From the NCBI RefSeq assembly GCF_021462265.1, contig NZ_JAJONF010000010.1:124001-188000 (forward strand): DNA of 64,000 nt. Reading direction: 5' to 3'. This document shows, in pieces, positions 33,892 to 42,515 of this stretch. The position numbers were made by a program, and so were the translations under genes. The notes under the pieces are model-generated. The model was not told where the DNA came from. It did not search any database and saw only the letters and a program-made list of their open reading frames with translations. Source of the DNA: Streptomyces shenzhenensis (lineage in GTDB: Bacteria; Actinomycetota; Actinomycetes; Streptomycetales; Streptomycetaceae). How positions within the stretch are numbered: position 1 is the stretch's first letter; each line of letters starts with the position of its first letter.

Positions 33892-36057
33892 ATGGAGCAC
33901 ACGAGCAACGCGGAACTCCGGGCCCGGGCGGACGCCGTCCTCGCCCGTCTCGTCGGGGACGACACGGGCGCCGCCCGGCTGCGCGAGGACCAGTGGCGGG
34001 CGATCGAGGCGCTGGTCGCGGACCGGCGCCGGGCCCTGGTCGTCCAGCGCACGGGCTGGGGCAAGTCCGCGGTGTACTTCGTGGCGACCTCATTGCTGCG
34101 GGCCTCGGGCAGCGGCCCGACGGTGATCGTCTCCCCGCTGCTCGCGCTCATGCGCAACCAGGTGGAGGCCGCGGCCCGGGCCGGCATCCACGCCCGCACC
34201 ATCAACTCCTCCAACACGGAGGAGTGGGAGGCGATTCAGGCGGAGATCGGGGCCGGCGAGGTCGATGTCCTGCTCGTGTCCCCGGAGCGGCTCAACAACC
34301 CGGACTTCCGCGACCAGGTCCTGCCCAGGCTCGCCGCGGCGACCGGACTGCTCGTCGTGGACGAGGCCCACTGCATCTCGGACTGGGGACACGACTTCCG
34401 CCCCGACTACCGGCGGCTGCGCACCATGCTGGCCGACCTGCCGCCGGGCGTGCCGGTGCTGGCGACCACCGCCACGGCCAATGCGCGCGTGACCGCCGAC
34501 GTGGCCGAGCAGCTCGGGACCGGTGCCGCCTCGGACGCGCTGGTGCTGCGCGGTCCGCTGGACCGGGAGAGCCTCAGCCTGAATGTGCTGCGGCTGCCGG
34601 ACGCCGCGCACCGCATGGCCTGGCTCGCGGACCGCCTGGACGAACTGCCGGGTTCCGGCATCGTCTACACGCTCACCGTGGCCGCCGCCGAGGAGGTCAC
34701 CGCGTTCCTGCGGCAGCGCGGGCACACCGTGGCGTCGTACACGGGGAAGACGGAGAACGCCGACCGGCAGCAGGCCGAGGAGGACCTGCTCGGCAACCGG
34801 GTCAAGGCGCTGATCGCCACCTCCGCGCTCGGCATGGGCTTCGACAAGCCCGATCTCGGGTTCGTGGTGCACCTGGGCTCGCCCTCCTCCCCCATCGCCT
34901 ACTACCAGCAGGTGGGCCGTGCGGGCCGCGGTGTCGAACACGCCGAGGTGCTGCTGCTGCCGGGGAAGGAGGACGAGGCGATCTGGGACTACTTCGCCTC
35001 GCTCGCCTTCCCTTCGGAGGATCTGGTGCGCCGCACCCTGGACGTCCTCTCCAGGGCCGGCGGGCCCATGTCGCTGCCCGCGCTGGAGCCGCTGGTGGAG
35101 CTGCGCCGCTCCCGGCTCGAGTCCATGCTGAAGGTGCTCGACGTGGACGGCGCGGTCAGCCGGGTCAAGGGCGGCTGGATCGCGACCGGGCAGCCGTGGG
35201 CGTACGACGCGCAGCGGTACGCCTGGGTGGCGCGGCAGCGCGAGGCCGAGCAGCAGGCCATGCGCGACTACGCGGCCACGCCGGACTGCCGGATGGAGTT
35301 TCTGCAGCGCCAGCTGGACGATGAGGGCGCCAAGCCCTGCGGCCGCTGCGACAACTGTGTGCGGCCACGCTTCACGGCCGACACCTCCGCTGCCGCGCTG
35401 GACGCCGCACGGGTCGACCTGGGCCGCGCGGGCGTCGAGGTGGAGCCGCGCCGGATGTGGCCGACCGGCCTGCCGGCGATCGGCATCTCTCTCAAGGGGC
35501 GCATCCCGGCCGGTGAACAGGCTTCGGTGGGACGGGCCTTGGGACGGCTGTCGGACATCGGCTGGGGCAATCGGCTACGACCGCTGCTCGCGCCCCGGGC
35601 CGCGGACGCACCCGTGCCGGACGATGTCGCCCGTGCCGTGGTGGAGGTGCTGGCCGACTGGGCGAAGAGCCCGGGCGGCTGGGCCGCGGGCGTGGCCGAG
35701 GCACAGCCACGCCCCGTGGGCGTCGTCACCGTCGCCTCGCGCTCCAGGCCCCTGCTGATCCACTCCCTGGGCGCGCGCGTCGCGGAGGTCGGCAGACTGC
35801 CCCTGCTGGGTTCCGTGGAGCACGCGGGCGAGGCGCGACTGGTCTCGCGCAGCAACAGCGCCCAGCGTCTCAAGGCCCTCGACGGCGACCTGACCGTGCC
35901 GCCTGGCCTCGCCACCGCTCTGTCCGAGGTCCAGGGGCCGGTCCTGCTGGTGGACGACTTCACCGAGACCGGCTGGACCCTGGCGGTCGCCGCACGCCTG
36001 CTCCTCAGGTCCGGGGCACGGGGGGTGTTGCCGCTGGTCCTCGCTGTTCAGGGCTGA
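33892..36057 (+). CDS. RecQ-family helicase with C-terminal PRTase-like domain
   Basis: About 721 residues. 3'-5' superfamily 2 DNA helicase: motif I QRTGWGKSAVY (residues 52-62), motif II VVDEAHCISDWGHDFRPDY (155-173), motif VI YQQVGRAGRG. The zinc part has CRMEFL, then CGRCDNC. After about residue 500 comes a segment ending in GPVLLVDDFTETGWTL, a type I phosphoribosyltransferase PRPP-loop, preceded by SAQRLKAL as in ComF-like proteins. There is no HRDC domain. The ATG at 33892 fits the family; ATG at 33883 is possible. It probably acts in recombination and repair; the role of the PRTase domain is unknown. Confidence 0.9.
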   Translation: MEHTSNAELRARADAVLARLVGDDTGAARLREDQWRAIEALVADRRRALVVQRTGWGKSAVYFVATSLLRASGSGPTVIVSPLLALMRNQVEAAARAGIHARTINSSNTEEWEAIQAEIGAGEVDVLLVSPERLNNPDFRDQVLPRLAAATGLLVVDEAHCISDWGHDFRPDYRRLRTMLADLPPGVPVLATTATANARVTADVAEQLGTGAASDALVLRGPLDRESLSLNVLRLPDAAHRMAWLADRLDELPGSGIVYTLTVAAAEEVTAFLRQRGHTVASYTGKTENADRQQAEEDLLGNRVKALIATSALGMGFDKPDLGFVVHLGSPSSPIAYYQQVGRAGRGVEHAEVLLLPGKEDEAIWDYFASLAFPSEDLVRRTLDVLSRAGGPMSLPALEPLVELRRSRLESMLKVLDVDGAVSRVKGGWIATGQPWAYDAQRYAWVARQREAEQQAMRDYAATPDCRMEFLQRQLDDEGAKPCGRCDNCVRPRFTADTSAAALDAARVDLGRAGVEVEPRRMWPTGLPAIGISLKGRIPAGEQASVGRALGRLSDIGWGNRLRPLLAPRAADAPVPDDVARAVVEVLADWAKSPGGWAAGVAEAQPRPVGVVTVASRSRPLLIHSLGARVAEVGRLPLLGSVEHAGEARLVSRSNSAQRLKALDGDLTVPPGLATALSEVQGPVLLVDDFTETGWTLAVAARLLLRSGARGVLPLVLAVQG

Positions 36058-36344
36058 CCCGGCCCGCCATGACCCGAATCCGGCGCGGGGCGCGGCGCAC
36101 GGACGTGCCGCGCTCGAACGTCCCAGGGGTCGCGGGGCACCTCATCGGGTAGGGATATAAGTCACGCACCACCAGATAACAGTCGGTGGCCCCATTTGCT
36201 CGTTGCCGCATCCAAGTTCGACAGGAACAATTGAGTTCCGCTCCCCGCACGGCTCGTCCGTGATCCGGTTGGGCTTTGCTGCGGTGCGCGCGGCCCCGAA
36301 TCAGATCTCGCCCCCAGTGTGGGCGCGTAGCCGAAGGGAGGAAC

Positions 36345-36962
36345 GTGACCTTCGGATTCGCTCCGTCCTCGGCGGCCTCGTTGACGTCCGCGTCCGCCGC
36401 GTCCGCCAGTCGTCTGCTTGAGCCCGCCGAGTGGGCCGACGCCGGAATACCGCTGCTGCGCAACCCACGCGAGGTCGTCAGCGGCCTGCACTCCCGGCAT
36501 CGCCCCCGCCCGGGCACCGCGGTCGTCGCCGTCCTCGATCCGGAGGAACGGCTCTGTGCCAGCGCCTCCTTCGGCCGGCGCTCGACCCCGGCCGACGGCT
36601 GGATGTTCCGCAACGCGCTGCTGGCGCAGTTGCGCCGGGTCATCCCCCACGACCTGCGCCGCCGCACCCCGGTACGGACCGCCGTGCTGCTCTACTGCCG
36701 CGAGGGGGACGCGCGTTGGACGGAGGAGGACGGCGCCTGGATGTGGGGGCTGCGGGACGCCTGCACACTGCACGGCCTGCGCTGCGGGGCGTACATCACG
36801 CTGACGCACGACGGCTGGCAGGTGCTCGGCGAGGGCCGCGGCGGGCGGCGGCCCAACGCCGACTCGACTCCCGAACCCTTCGCCCTGTCGGAGGCCCCGC
36901 CGCTGCCGCCGCGTACGGGAGGCGCCGTCTCCGAGGTACTGCGCCGCGCTGCCGCCCGCTGA
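36345..36962 (+). CDS. conserved hypothetical protein
   Basis: About 205 residues, GTG at 36345 with AGGGAGG 3 bases upstream. No family recognised. The core contains RPGTAVVAVLDPEERLCASAS, a helical segment NALLAQLRRVIPHDLRRR, then AVLLYCREGDARWTEEDGAWMWGLRDACTLHG (quoted for orientation in parts: AVLLYCREGDARW, AWMWGLRDACTLHGLRCG). The ends are Ala/Ser-rich and Pro-rich. It lies 287 bases after recQ on the same strand. A GC hairpin follows at 36969-36984. Any link with DNA repair is only by position. Confidence 0.7.
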   Translation: MTFGFAPSSAASLTSASAASASRLLEPAEWADAGIPLLRNPREVVSGLHSRHRPRPGTAVVAVLDPEERLCASASFGRRSTPADGWMFRNALLAQLRRVIPHDLRRRTPVRTAVLLYCREGDARWTEEDGAWMWGLRDACTLHGLRCGAYITLTHDGWQVLGEGRGGRRPNADSTPEPFALSEAPPLPPRTGGAVSEVLRRAAAR

Positions 36963-36968
36963 ACCCCG

Positions 36969-36984
36969 GCCCCCGCGAGGGGGC
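36969..36984. terminator. short GC hairpin with GCGA tetraloop
   Basis: GCCCCC-GCGA-GGGGGC, six bases after the stop of the hypothetical gene. Confidence 0.6.
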
Positions 36985-37184
36985 ACCGGCCGGGCTCGCT
37001 CCGCCGGGCACGGCGCTGTGGACATGACGTACGGCGTGCTCGGCGGTCGCGCCGTGCTCCGCGACGGGCAGCGGCGCTCGCCCTTCGTCCGGGCACGCCA
37101 AAAGCACCACTGTGCGAGTCACCGCCGCGACTCATGCTGCGGCTCCTTCGGTACCTCCGGAGTCCCAGAGGTGCCGGAGACAGC

Positions 37185-37811
37185 TCAGACGCCCGCGCCG
37201 AGCACCGAGTTGATGCGCTGCGGGTCCCCGCAGACGATCAGCAGGGCGCCGGCCCGGGAGAGGGCCAGCGGCAGGGCCGCGGCGGCGACGGTGTCAGGGC
37301 CGCCGTTGAGGGCGACGACGACCACGGCGCGGGTCGCGGCACGGGAAGCGACGGCGGCGTCCGCATAGAAGACGTCGTCGCCCGCGTCGTGCTGGGCCCA
37401 GTAGGAGGCTTCGCCGAAGGACAGCTCGTGATCGGCCCACGGGTGCTGCGCGCCGGTGGTGATCACCAGCACGTCGCCGGGGGCACGACCCGAGTCGAGG
37501 AGCAGGTCCACTGCTTCCTCGGCCGCGTCGAGAGCACTCTCGACGGAGGCCGGGATCAGCTGGATCTGCGGGGCCGCCGCTGCCGCGGCGGGGACGGCCG
37601 GACCGGGCTGGCCTGGCGCGGCCACGTCACGCGGCGTGCGCTGCACCGGCGGCGTGGGCCGCAGAGGGCCGGGACGACCGGGACGCGACGGAGCCGCGGG
37701 GCGGGGGCCGGGTACGGGACGAGGGGTCGGCGCGGTACGGCCACTGGCCGAGGTGGCGCGGGGACCCTGGGCACTCTCGTGAATCTGAGGCTCCTCGGGA
37801 ATGAGAGGCAT
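37185..37811 (-). CDS. helicase C-terminal-like remnant protein
   Basis: About 208 residues. The first 85 are Pro/Ala/Arg-rich. The rest (ALDAAEEAVDLLLDSGRAPGD-like, VLVITTG, then VFYADAAVASRAATRAVVVVALNG) ends ALPLALSRAGALLIVCGDPQRIN. This resembles the final part of UvrD-type superfamily 1 helicases, where motif VI reads VGLSRAR.LLVVCGDP. No Walker A or B is present, so it cannot be a motor. It may be a stand-alone relic or a regulatory domain. Start ATG at 37811; it lies next to rnhB, downstream of it, 68 bases away. Confidence 0.65.
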   Translation of the reverse strand: MPLIPEEPQIHESAQGPRATSASGRTAPTPRPVPGPRPAAPSRPGRPGPLRPTPPVQRTPRDVAAPGQPGPAVPAAAAAAPQIQLIPASVESALDAAEEAVDLLLDSGRAPGDVLVITTGAQHPWADHELSFGEASYWAQHDAGDDVFYADAAVASRAATRAVVVVALNGGPDTVAAAALPLALSRAGALLIVCGDPQRINSVLGAGV

Positions 37812-37879
37812 GAGCTGATATTTATCAAACGTTGGTGCAGGTCACATGAACCGGGTGGCACAACAGTGCGACTGGAACG

Positions 37880-38581
37880 TCAGAAATCGAAGCCGAGCTG
37901 ACCCTCGATCTCCGGAACGCTTCCCTCCGCCCAGCTGCGGACCTTCTTGAGGTGCCGCCACTGGGGCAGCGCATCAAGATACGCCCACGACAACCGGTGG
38001 TACGGGGTGGGGCCCCGCTCCTCCAGTGCGGCCTTGTGCACGGGCGACGGGTACCCGGCGTTGTCCGCAAATCCGAAGTCTGCATGGTCGATACCCAGTT
38101 CGGCCATCATTTTGTCGCGCTGAACTTTGGCGATCACCGAGGCCGCGGCCACGGCGACACACGATCGGTCACCCTTGATGACGGTGCGCACCCGCCACGG
38201 GGCACCGAGGTAGTCGTGCTTTCCGTCGAGGATGACCGCGTCAGGACGGACCGGCAGGGCCTCCAGGGCACGGACCGCCGCAAGCCGCAGTGCGGCGGTC
38301 ATCCCCAGGTCGTCGATCTCCTCCGGCGAGGCATGCCCCAGGGAGTAGGCCGTGACCCACCCTCGCAGCGTGCCGGCAAGTTCCGTACGCCGCTTGATGG
38401 TCAGGAGCTTGGAGTCGGTGAGGCCCTCAGGGGGTCGGCGAAGACCGGTGATCGCGGCACAGACGGTGACGGGACCGGCCCAGGCGCCGCGCCCCACCTC
38501 GTCGACACCGGCAATGACCTTGGCTCCGGTCGTGGCGCGAAGGGAGCGCTCGACGGTGTGAGTAGGCGGTTCGTACGGCAT
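37880..38581 (-). CDS. rnhB: ribonuclease HII
   Basis: About 233 residues. Removes RNA from RNA-DNA hybrids, including single ribonucleotides in DNA. The acidic active site is visible: IAGVDEVGRGAWAGPV (Asp, Glu), then VILDGKHDYL (Asp) and the late Asp in ADFGFADNAGYPSPVH. Domain starts at about residue 20 with a short leader. The ATG at 38581 has AAGGGC upstream; the upstream in-frame ATG at 38644 lies in noncoding DNA. Confidence 0.93.
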   Translation of the reverse strand: MPYEPPTHTVERSLRATTGAKVIAGVDEVGRGAWAGPVTVCAAITGLRRPPEGLTDSKLLTIKRRTELAGTLRGWVTAYSLGHASPEEIDDLGMTAALRLAAVRALEALPVRPDAVILDGKHDYLGAPWRVRTVIKGDRSCVAVAAASVIAKVQRDKMMAELGIDHADFGFADNAGYPSPVHKAALEERGPTPYHRLSWAYLDALPQWRHLKKVRSWAEGSVPEIEGQLGFDF

Positions 38582-38663
38582 GGCGCCCTTAGGGTACGCC
38601 GCACCGATCCCCGAGCGACACCCCGGCTTCCCGGACCGCGCCAAAGACCGCCGGAGCCGCTGC

Positions 38664-39287
38664 TCACGCCCCGTGCGACAGCAGCAGCGGAAGCATGAAC
38701 CGGTCGATCATCTCCGCGATCTCGCGGTCGCTCCATTCGCTTCCATAAATCTTGTTGCGGTACATCATCATCGCCGGAATGGCGTCGAGGACATACCCGT
38801 TGGCCGCATCGGCGCGCACCTCCCCCCGCTCGACACCTCGGGTGACGATGTCACCGATCAGCCGGATCGCCGGCCCCACGACCCCGTCGAAGATCACGCC
38901 GTGGAACCGCGCGACCTGCAGGGGATCGCATTCGTGAATCACGGACAGCAGTGCGAAGCCGGGGCGCGAGAACATCGCGTCCCGGGCCTGCCGGCACAGA
39001 GCCAACAGATCTTCGCGCACACTTCCAAGGTCGGGCGCCTCCTCCAGACGCGGCAGACCGGCCTGCAGCGCGTCGGCGACCAGGTCTTCCTTGGAGGGCC
39101 AGCGGCGATAGACCGCCGCCTTCCCGGTCTGGGCACCGGCGGCGACGCCCTCCATGGTGAGGCCGTTCCAGCCGACGGTGCTGAGCTGTTCCAAGGCGGC
39201 GTCCAGGATCGCGCGTTCGAGGACCGCACCGCGCCGACGAGGGGAGGCCGCCTGAGCGGAAGCGGCAGTCCAGCGCGAGGTAACCAT
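38664..39287 (-). CDS. TetR family repressor of the divergent efflux gene
   Basis: About 207 residues. HTH: AILDAALEQLSTVGWNGLTMEGVAA (in parts), AGAQTGKAAVYRRWPSKEDL, then a ligand-binding domain with several large hydrophobics (IPAMMMYRNKIYGSEWS). ATG at 39287 has GGAG upstream. It is divergent from an EmrB/QacA-type transporter, with two palindromic operators between them, so it very likely represses that gene and itself. Confidence 0.92.
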   Translation of the reverse strand: MVTSRWTAASAQAASPRRRGAVLERAILDAALEQLSTVGWNGLTMEGVAAGAQTGKAAVYRRWPSKEDLVADALQAGLPRLEEAPDLGSVREDLLALCRQARDAMFSRPGFALLSVIHECDPLQVARFHGVIFDGVVGPAIRLIGDIVTRGVERGEVRADAANGYVLDAIPAMMMYRNKIYGSEWSDREIAEMIDRFMLPLLLSHGA

Positions 39288-39384
39288 CTGAGTTTCTCCA
39301 GCGAGCAAGGGGGAGCAGGAATTCCGGAGCGGGGGGACGCGGCGCGCGACGGCGAAGGGGGACGTGACACGCGACGCGGAGTTA

Positions 39385-39404
39385 AGTGAACGCTTGCGTT
39401 CTCT
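39385..39404. promoter_or_regulatory. TetR operator 1
   Basis: AGTGAACGC-TT-GCGTTCTCT, 8 of 9 arm positions complementary. Lies nearer to the repressor gene. Same core as operator 2. Confidence 0.8.
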
Positions 39405-39422
39405 ACTGGGGACTCACTACCG

Positions 39423-39452
39423 TTGACACGACAGTGAACGCGAGCGTTCACT
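39423..39452 (+). promoter_or_regulatory. MFS promoter -35 and TetR operator 2
   Basis: A perfect -35 TTGACA at 39423-39428, followed by a perfect palindrome AGTGAACGC-GA-GCGTTCACT at 39433-39452 that covers the spacer and the expected -10. Occupation would block the promoter. The centre is 48 bases from operator 1. Confidence 0.85.
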
Positions 39453-39475
39453 AACACCTTCGTGGGGGATCCATA

Positions 39476-41023
39476 GTGACAACCTCTCAACTGATACCGG
39501 ACCAGAAACCGGGTGCGGCCCGTCGGCAGGGGCGCCCCGGCATCGCGCTCACCGTGATTGCCGCCTGCCAGCTCATGGTGGTACTCGACGCGACGATTGT
39601 GAACATCGCGCTCCCGCACATTCAAGACGCGCTCAAGTTCAGCACCACCGATCTCACGTGGGTGGTCAGCGCCTACACCCTCACCTTCGGCGGCCTGCTG
39701 CTCCTCGGTGCGCGGGCCGGTGACATCCTCGGCCGGCGCCGGGTGTTCATGACCGGCATTCTGCTGTTCACCTTCGCCTCGCTCCTCGGTGGTCTCGCCC
39801 AGGAACCCTGGCAGCTGCTCGCCGCCCGCGCCCTCCAGGGCATGGGGGGCGCGATCGCGTCGCCGACCTCGCTGGCGCTGATCACCACGACATTCCCCGA
39901 AGGTCCGGAGCGGAACCGGGCGTTCGGAGTGTTCGCGGCGGTCTCCGCGGGCGGTGGGGCCATCGGCCTGCTGGCGGGCGGCATGCTCACCGACTGGCTC
40001 GACTGGCGCTGGGTGTTCTTCGTCAACGTACCGATCGGACTGCTGATCGTCGCCCTCACCCCGCAGTACATCAACGAGTCCGAACGGCATCCCGGCCGGT
40101 TCGACATCGCGGGCGCGCTCACCTCCACCCTCGGCATGGCCTCCCTGGTGTACGGCTTCATCCGGGCCTCGGAGGACGGCTGGCGCGACGGCCTGACCGT
40201 CGGGTCGTTCGCCGCCGCGGTGGTGCTTCTGCTGGCCTTCGTCTTCATCGAGACCCGGGCGAAAGAGCCCATCACACCGCTGAGAATGTTCGCCGACCGC
40301 AACCGCGCCGGCACTTACGTGATCATGCTCAGCCTGGCCGCGGCGATGTTCGGCATGTTCTTCTACATCGTGCTGTTCGTGCAGAACGTGCTGGGTTACA
40401 GCCCGATCAGGGCCGGTCTGGCGTTCCTGCCCGTGACAGTGGCCATCGCCGTCGGCGCCGGGCTCTCACAGCGGTTCCTGCCCGTCCTGGGTCCCAAGCC
40501 GTTCATGATGGCCGGTTCGGCGCTCGTGGTCGTCGGACTGACCTGGCAGACGTTCATCAAACCCGACAGCTCCTATGTCAGCGGAGTGCTCGGACCCATG
40601 CTGATCTTCGGCTTCGGTATGGGGCTGAACTTCGTGACGGCGACGGTCACCGCGGTCTCCGGTGTCGCCCAGCACGAGGCCGGGGCAGCTTCCGGGCTGC
40701 TCAACGCCATGCAGCAGGTGGGCGGTTCGCTGGGTCTGTCCATCCTGACCACGGTGTTCGGCTCGGCCAGCAAGGACGAGGCGAAGAAGCAGCTGCCGAA
40801 GTTCCTGGCCGGTGGTTCGCCGGAGCAGAAGGCGGAGTTCGCCAAGTCTCATCAGCTGCCCGCGCCCTGGGGGCACGAGGTGCTTGCGCACGGCATCTCG
40901 ACCGCGTTCGTCCCCGCCGCTGTCATGGCCGGGCTCGGCCTGCTCACCGCCTGGCTGGTGATCAAGGTCCGCAAGAGCGACCTCGAAGCCCTCGCGGGCA
41001 CGGCCGGCCCGGGGGTGGGCTGA
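39476..41023 (+). CDS. DHA2 family drug:H+ antiporter (EmrB/QacA type)
   Basis: About 515 residues with 14 membrane helices. Typical motifs: QLMVVLDATIVNIALPHIQ (motif D1), LGARAGDILGRRRVF (motif A), GMGGAIASPTSLALI, VSAGGGAIGLLAGGMLTD (motif C). GTG at 39476 after GGGGGAT. Regulated by the divergent TetR protein. It probably exports a toxic compound; the substrate is unknown. Confidence 0.93.
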   Translation: MTTSQLIPDQKPGAARRQGRPGIALTVIAACQLMVVLDATIVNIALPHIQDALKFSTTDLTWVVSAYTLTFGGLLLLGARAGDILGRRRVFMTGILLFTFASLLGGLAQEPWQLLAARALQGMGGAIASPTSLALITTTFPEGPERNRAFGVFAAVSAGGGAIGLLAGGMLTDWLDWRWVFFVNVPIGLLIVALTPQYINESERHPGRFDIAGALTSTLGMASLVYGFIRASEDGWRDGLTVGSFAAAVVLLLAFVFIETRAKEPITPLRMFADRNRAGTYVIMLSLAAAMFGMFFYIVLFVQNVLGYSPIRAGLAFLPVTVAIAVGAGLSQRFLPVLGPKPFMMAGSALVVVGLTWQTFIKPDSSYVSGVLGPMLIFGFGMGLNFVTATVTAVSGVAQHEAGAASGLLNAMQQVGGSLGLSILTTVFGSASKDEAKKQLPKFLAGGSPEQKAEFAKSHQLPAPWGHEVLAHGISTAFVPAAVMAGLGLLTAWLVIKVRKSDLEALAGTAGPGVG

Positions 41024-41557
41024 CCCCACCGGGTCCGCGCAGCGCCGCGGACGGCCGGACCTCTGCCAGGGGACAGACGGCAGAGGCAGAGGCAGAGGCC
41101 CGGCCATCCGCATCGCGACCGTCGGCGCCGCGAGCATCAGCCCGGCGCACAACACCAGAAGAACCGGCTCCACCCTCACGGCCCCGCACCTCCCCCGCGA
41201 CGACGCCTCCCGCCCGCCTTCCGGTACATACGCAGAGCGGGGCGGCTACCGGGAAAACACCCGAATGTCACGCAGAGTTCCCGTCGACCACGGAAAGTTC
41301 CCCATATGGACCGCCGGGTTCACAGAAGCCCCGGCGGTTCTCGGGCCGACACGGCTACGCCCCGGCGCGCTTCGGCGGCCTGCACAAACCGCGCCCGCCG
41401 GAAGACGGCGACGCCGGTCCCCTCGCGTGCCTCCGGCGCCCCCGGCGCCCCCGGCGCCCTCGTCGACGGCGCGGCCTCGCGAGGTTCCGCACCAGCCAGC
41501 CCGAAGAGTCGCCGAGCCGCGTCGTCGCCGCAAAGGTTCCGCGCCCGGCCTCCGCCG
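41024..41557. other. 534-base gap without a recognised gene
   Basis: Between the MFS gene end and the ADP-ribosylglycohydrolase gene end. The minus strand has a GTG at 41179 with GGAGG upstream and a hydrophobic start (MRVEPVLLVLCAGLMLAA), but that frame continues antisense through the transporter and is not accepted. 41420-41460 is a run of GGCGCCC-type triplets. No clear terminator found. Confidence 0.5.
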
Positions 41558-42505
41558 TCAACCCGCCGACGCCGATCCCCGCCCCGCCACCGCCCCCGCG
41601 CCCGTCGGTACCCATTCCGGCAGCGCCTCCGTCCGCTCCTCCCATGCGGCCGGCAGCGCCCCCGCCGCGCCGCCCGCGAGCACGCCGCCCACGATGGCGC
41701 AGGTGGTGTCCACATCGCCGCCCACCTGTGCAGTCGCCCAGAAGGCCGTCTCGTAGTCACCGAGGGCACGTGCCGCCGACCAGAGGGCGAAGGGGACGGT
41801 GTCCTGGGCGGTCGTACGGCGTCCGCAGCCCAGGACGGCCGCGACGGTGCCCGCGTCGTCGTAGTCGAGCATGTCGCGGGCGCGTCGCAGGCCCTGGCCG
41901 ACCGCGCTCCTGGGGACGAGAGCGAGGACCCCGTCCAGGAATGCCCCGGGGCTCGGCGGGCCGCCGGGCGCGGCCGCCAGCGCCGCTGCGGCCGCCACGG
42001 CCATGGCACCGGCCACGGCCTCCCGGTGCTGATGCGTGGGGTAGGCCGAGATCTCTGCCTGATGGGTGGCCTGCTCCGGATCGTCCGCGTACCAGGCGCC
42101 CAGGGGCGCGATCCGCATCGCCGCGCCGTTGCCCCAGGATCCCTGCCCGTCGAAGAGCCCGGCGGCCAGCTCGCGCCAGTCGCCGCCCTCCCGGACGAGA
42201 CGCAGCAGGCGGTTGACGGCGGGGCCGTAGCCCCGGTCGAAGTCGTGGTGCGCGGCGAAGGAGTGGGCCAGCGCGTCCTGGTCGACGCGGTGGTGGGCGG
42301 CCAGGACCGCGACGACGGAGCAGGCCATCTCGGTGTCGTCGGTCCACTGCCAGGGGGCCGCGGGCAGCTCCCGCCGCTTCAGCAGCGGATAGTTCTCCGG
42401 CACGAAGAACTGCGAGCCCAGCGCGTCGCCGACGGCGAGTCCGCGCAGGCTGGCCAGGGCGCGCTCCAGGCGCCCTGGGGTCGGGGAATCAGTGAAGGAG
42501 GTCAT
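41558..42505 (-). CDS. ADP-ribosylglycohydrolase family protein
   Basis: About 315 residues. Removes ADP-ribose from proteins or small molecules using two Mg ions. Ligand motifs: GLAVGDALG near residue 22, WQWTDDTEMA (Thr-Asp-Asp), and the late QVGGDVDTTCAIVGG. The helical ADP-ribosylglycohydrolase fold covers the protein. A low-complexity Gly/Ala tail ends it. It starts 10 bases after the stop of the upstream histidine phosphatase gene, in one operon. Confidence 0.92.
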   Translation of the reverse strand: MTSFTDSPTPGRLERALASLRGLAVGDALGSQFFVPENYPLLKRRELPAAPWQWTDDTEMACSVVAVLAAHHRVDQDALAHSFAAHHDFDRGYGPAVNRLLRLVREGGDWRELAAGLFDGQGSWGNGAAMRIAPLGAWYADDPEQATHQAEISAYPTHQHREAVAGAMAVAAAAALAAAPGGPPSPGAFLDGVLALVPRSAVGQGLRRARDMLDYDDAGTVAAVLGCGRRTTAQDTVPFALWSAARALGDYETAFWATAQVGGDVDTTCAIVGGVLAGGAAGALPAAWEERTEALPEWVPTGAGAVAGRGSASAG

Positions 42506-42515
42506 CGCGGTCAGC

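Noticed and set aside
36162..37025. minus-strand frame opposite the hypothetical gene after recQ
   Set aside because: It is the complement of the plus-strand gene, which has a ribosome site and a terminator. The minus frame lacks any domain.
40466..41179. minus-strand frame starting with a hydrophobic segment
   Set aside because: The first 27 residues look like a signal peptide and GGAGG lies upstream, but the frame continues for about 560 bases antisense through the transporter gene. No stop supports a small gene.
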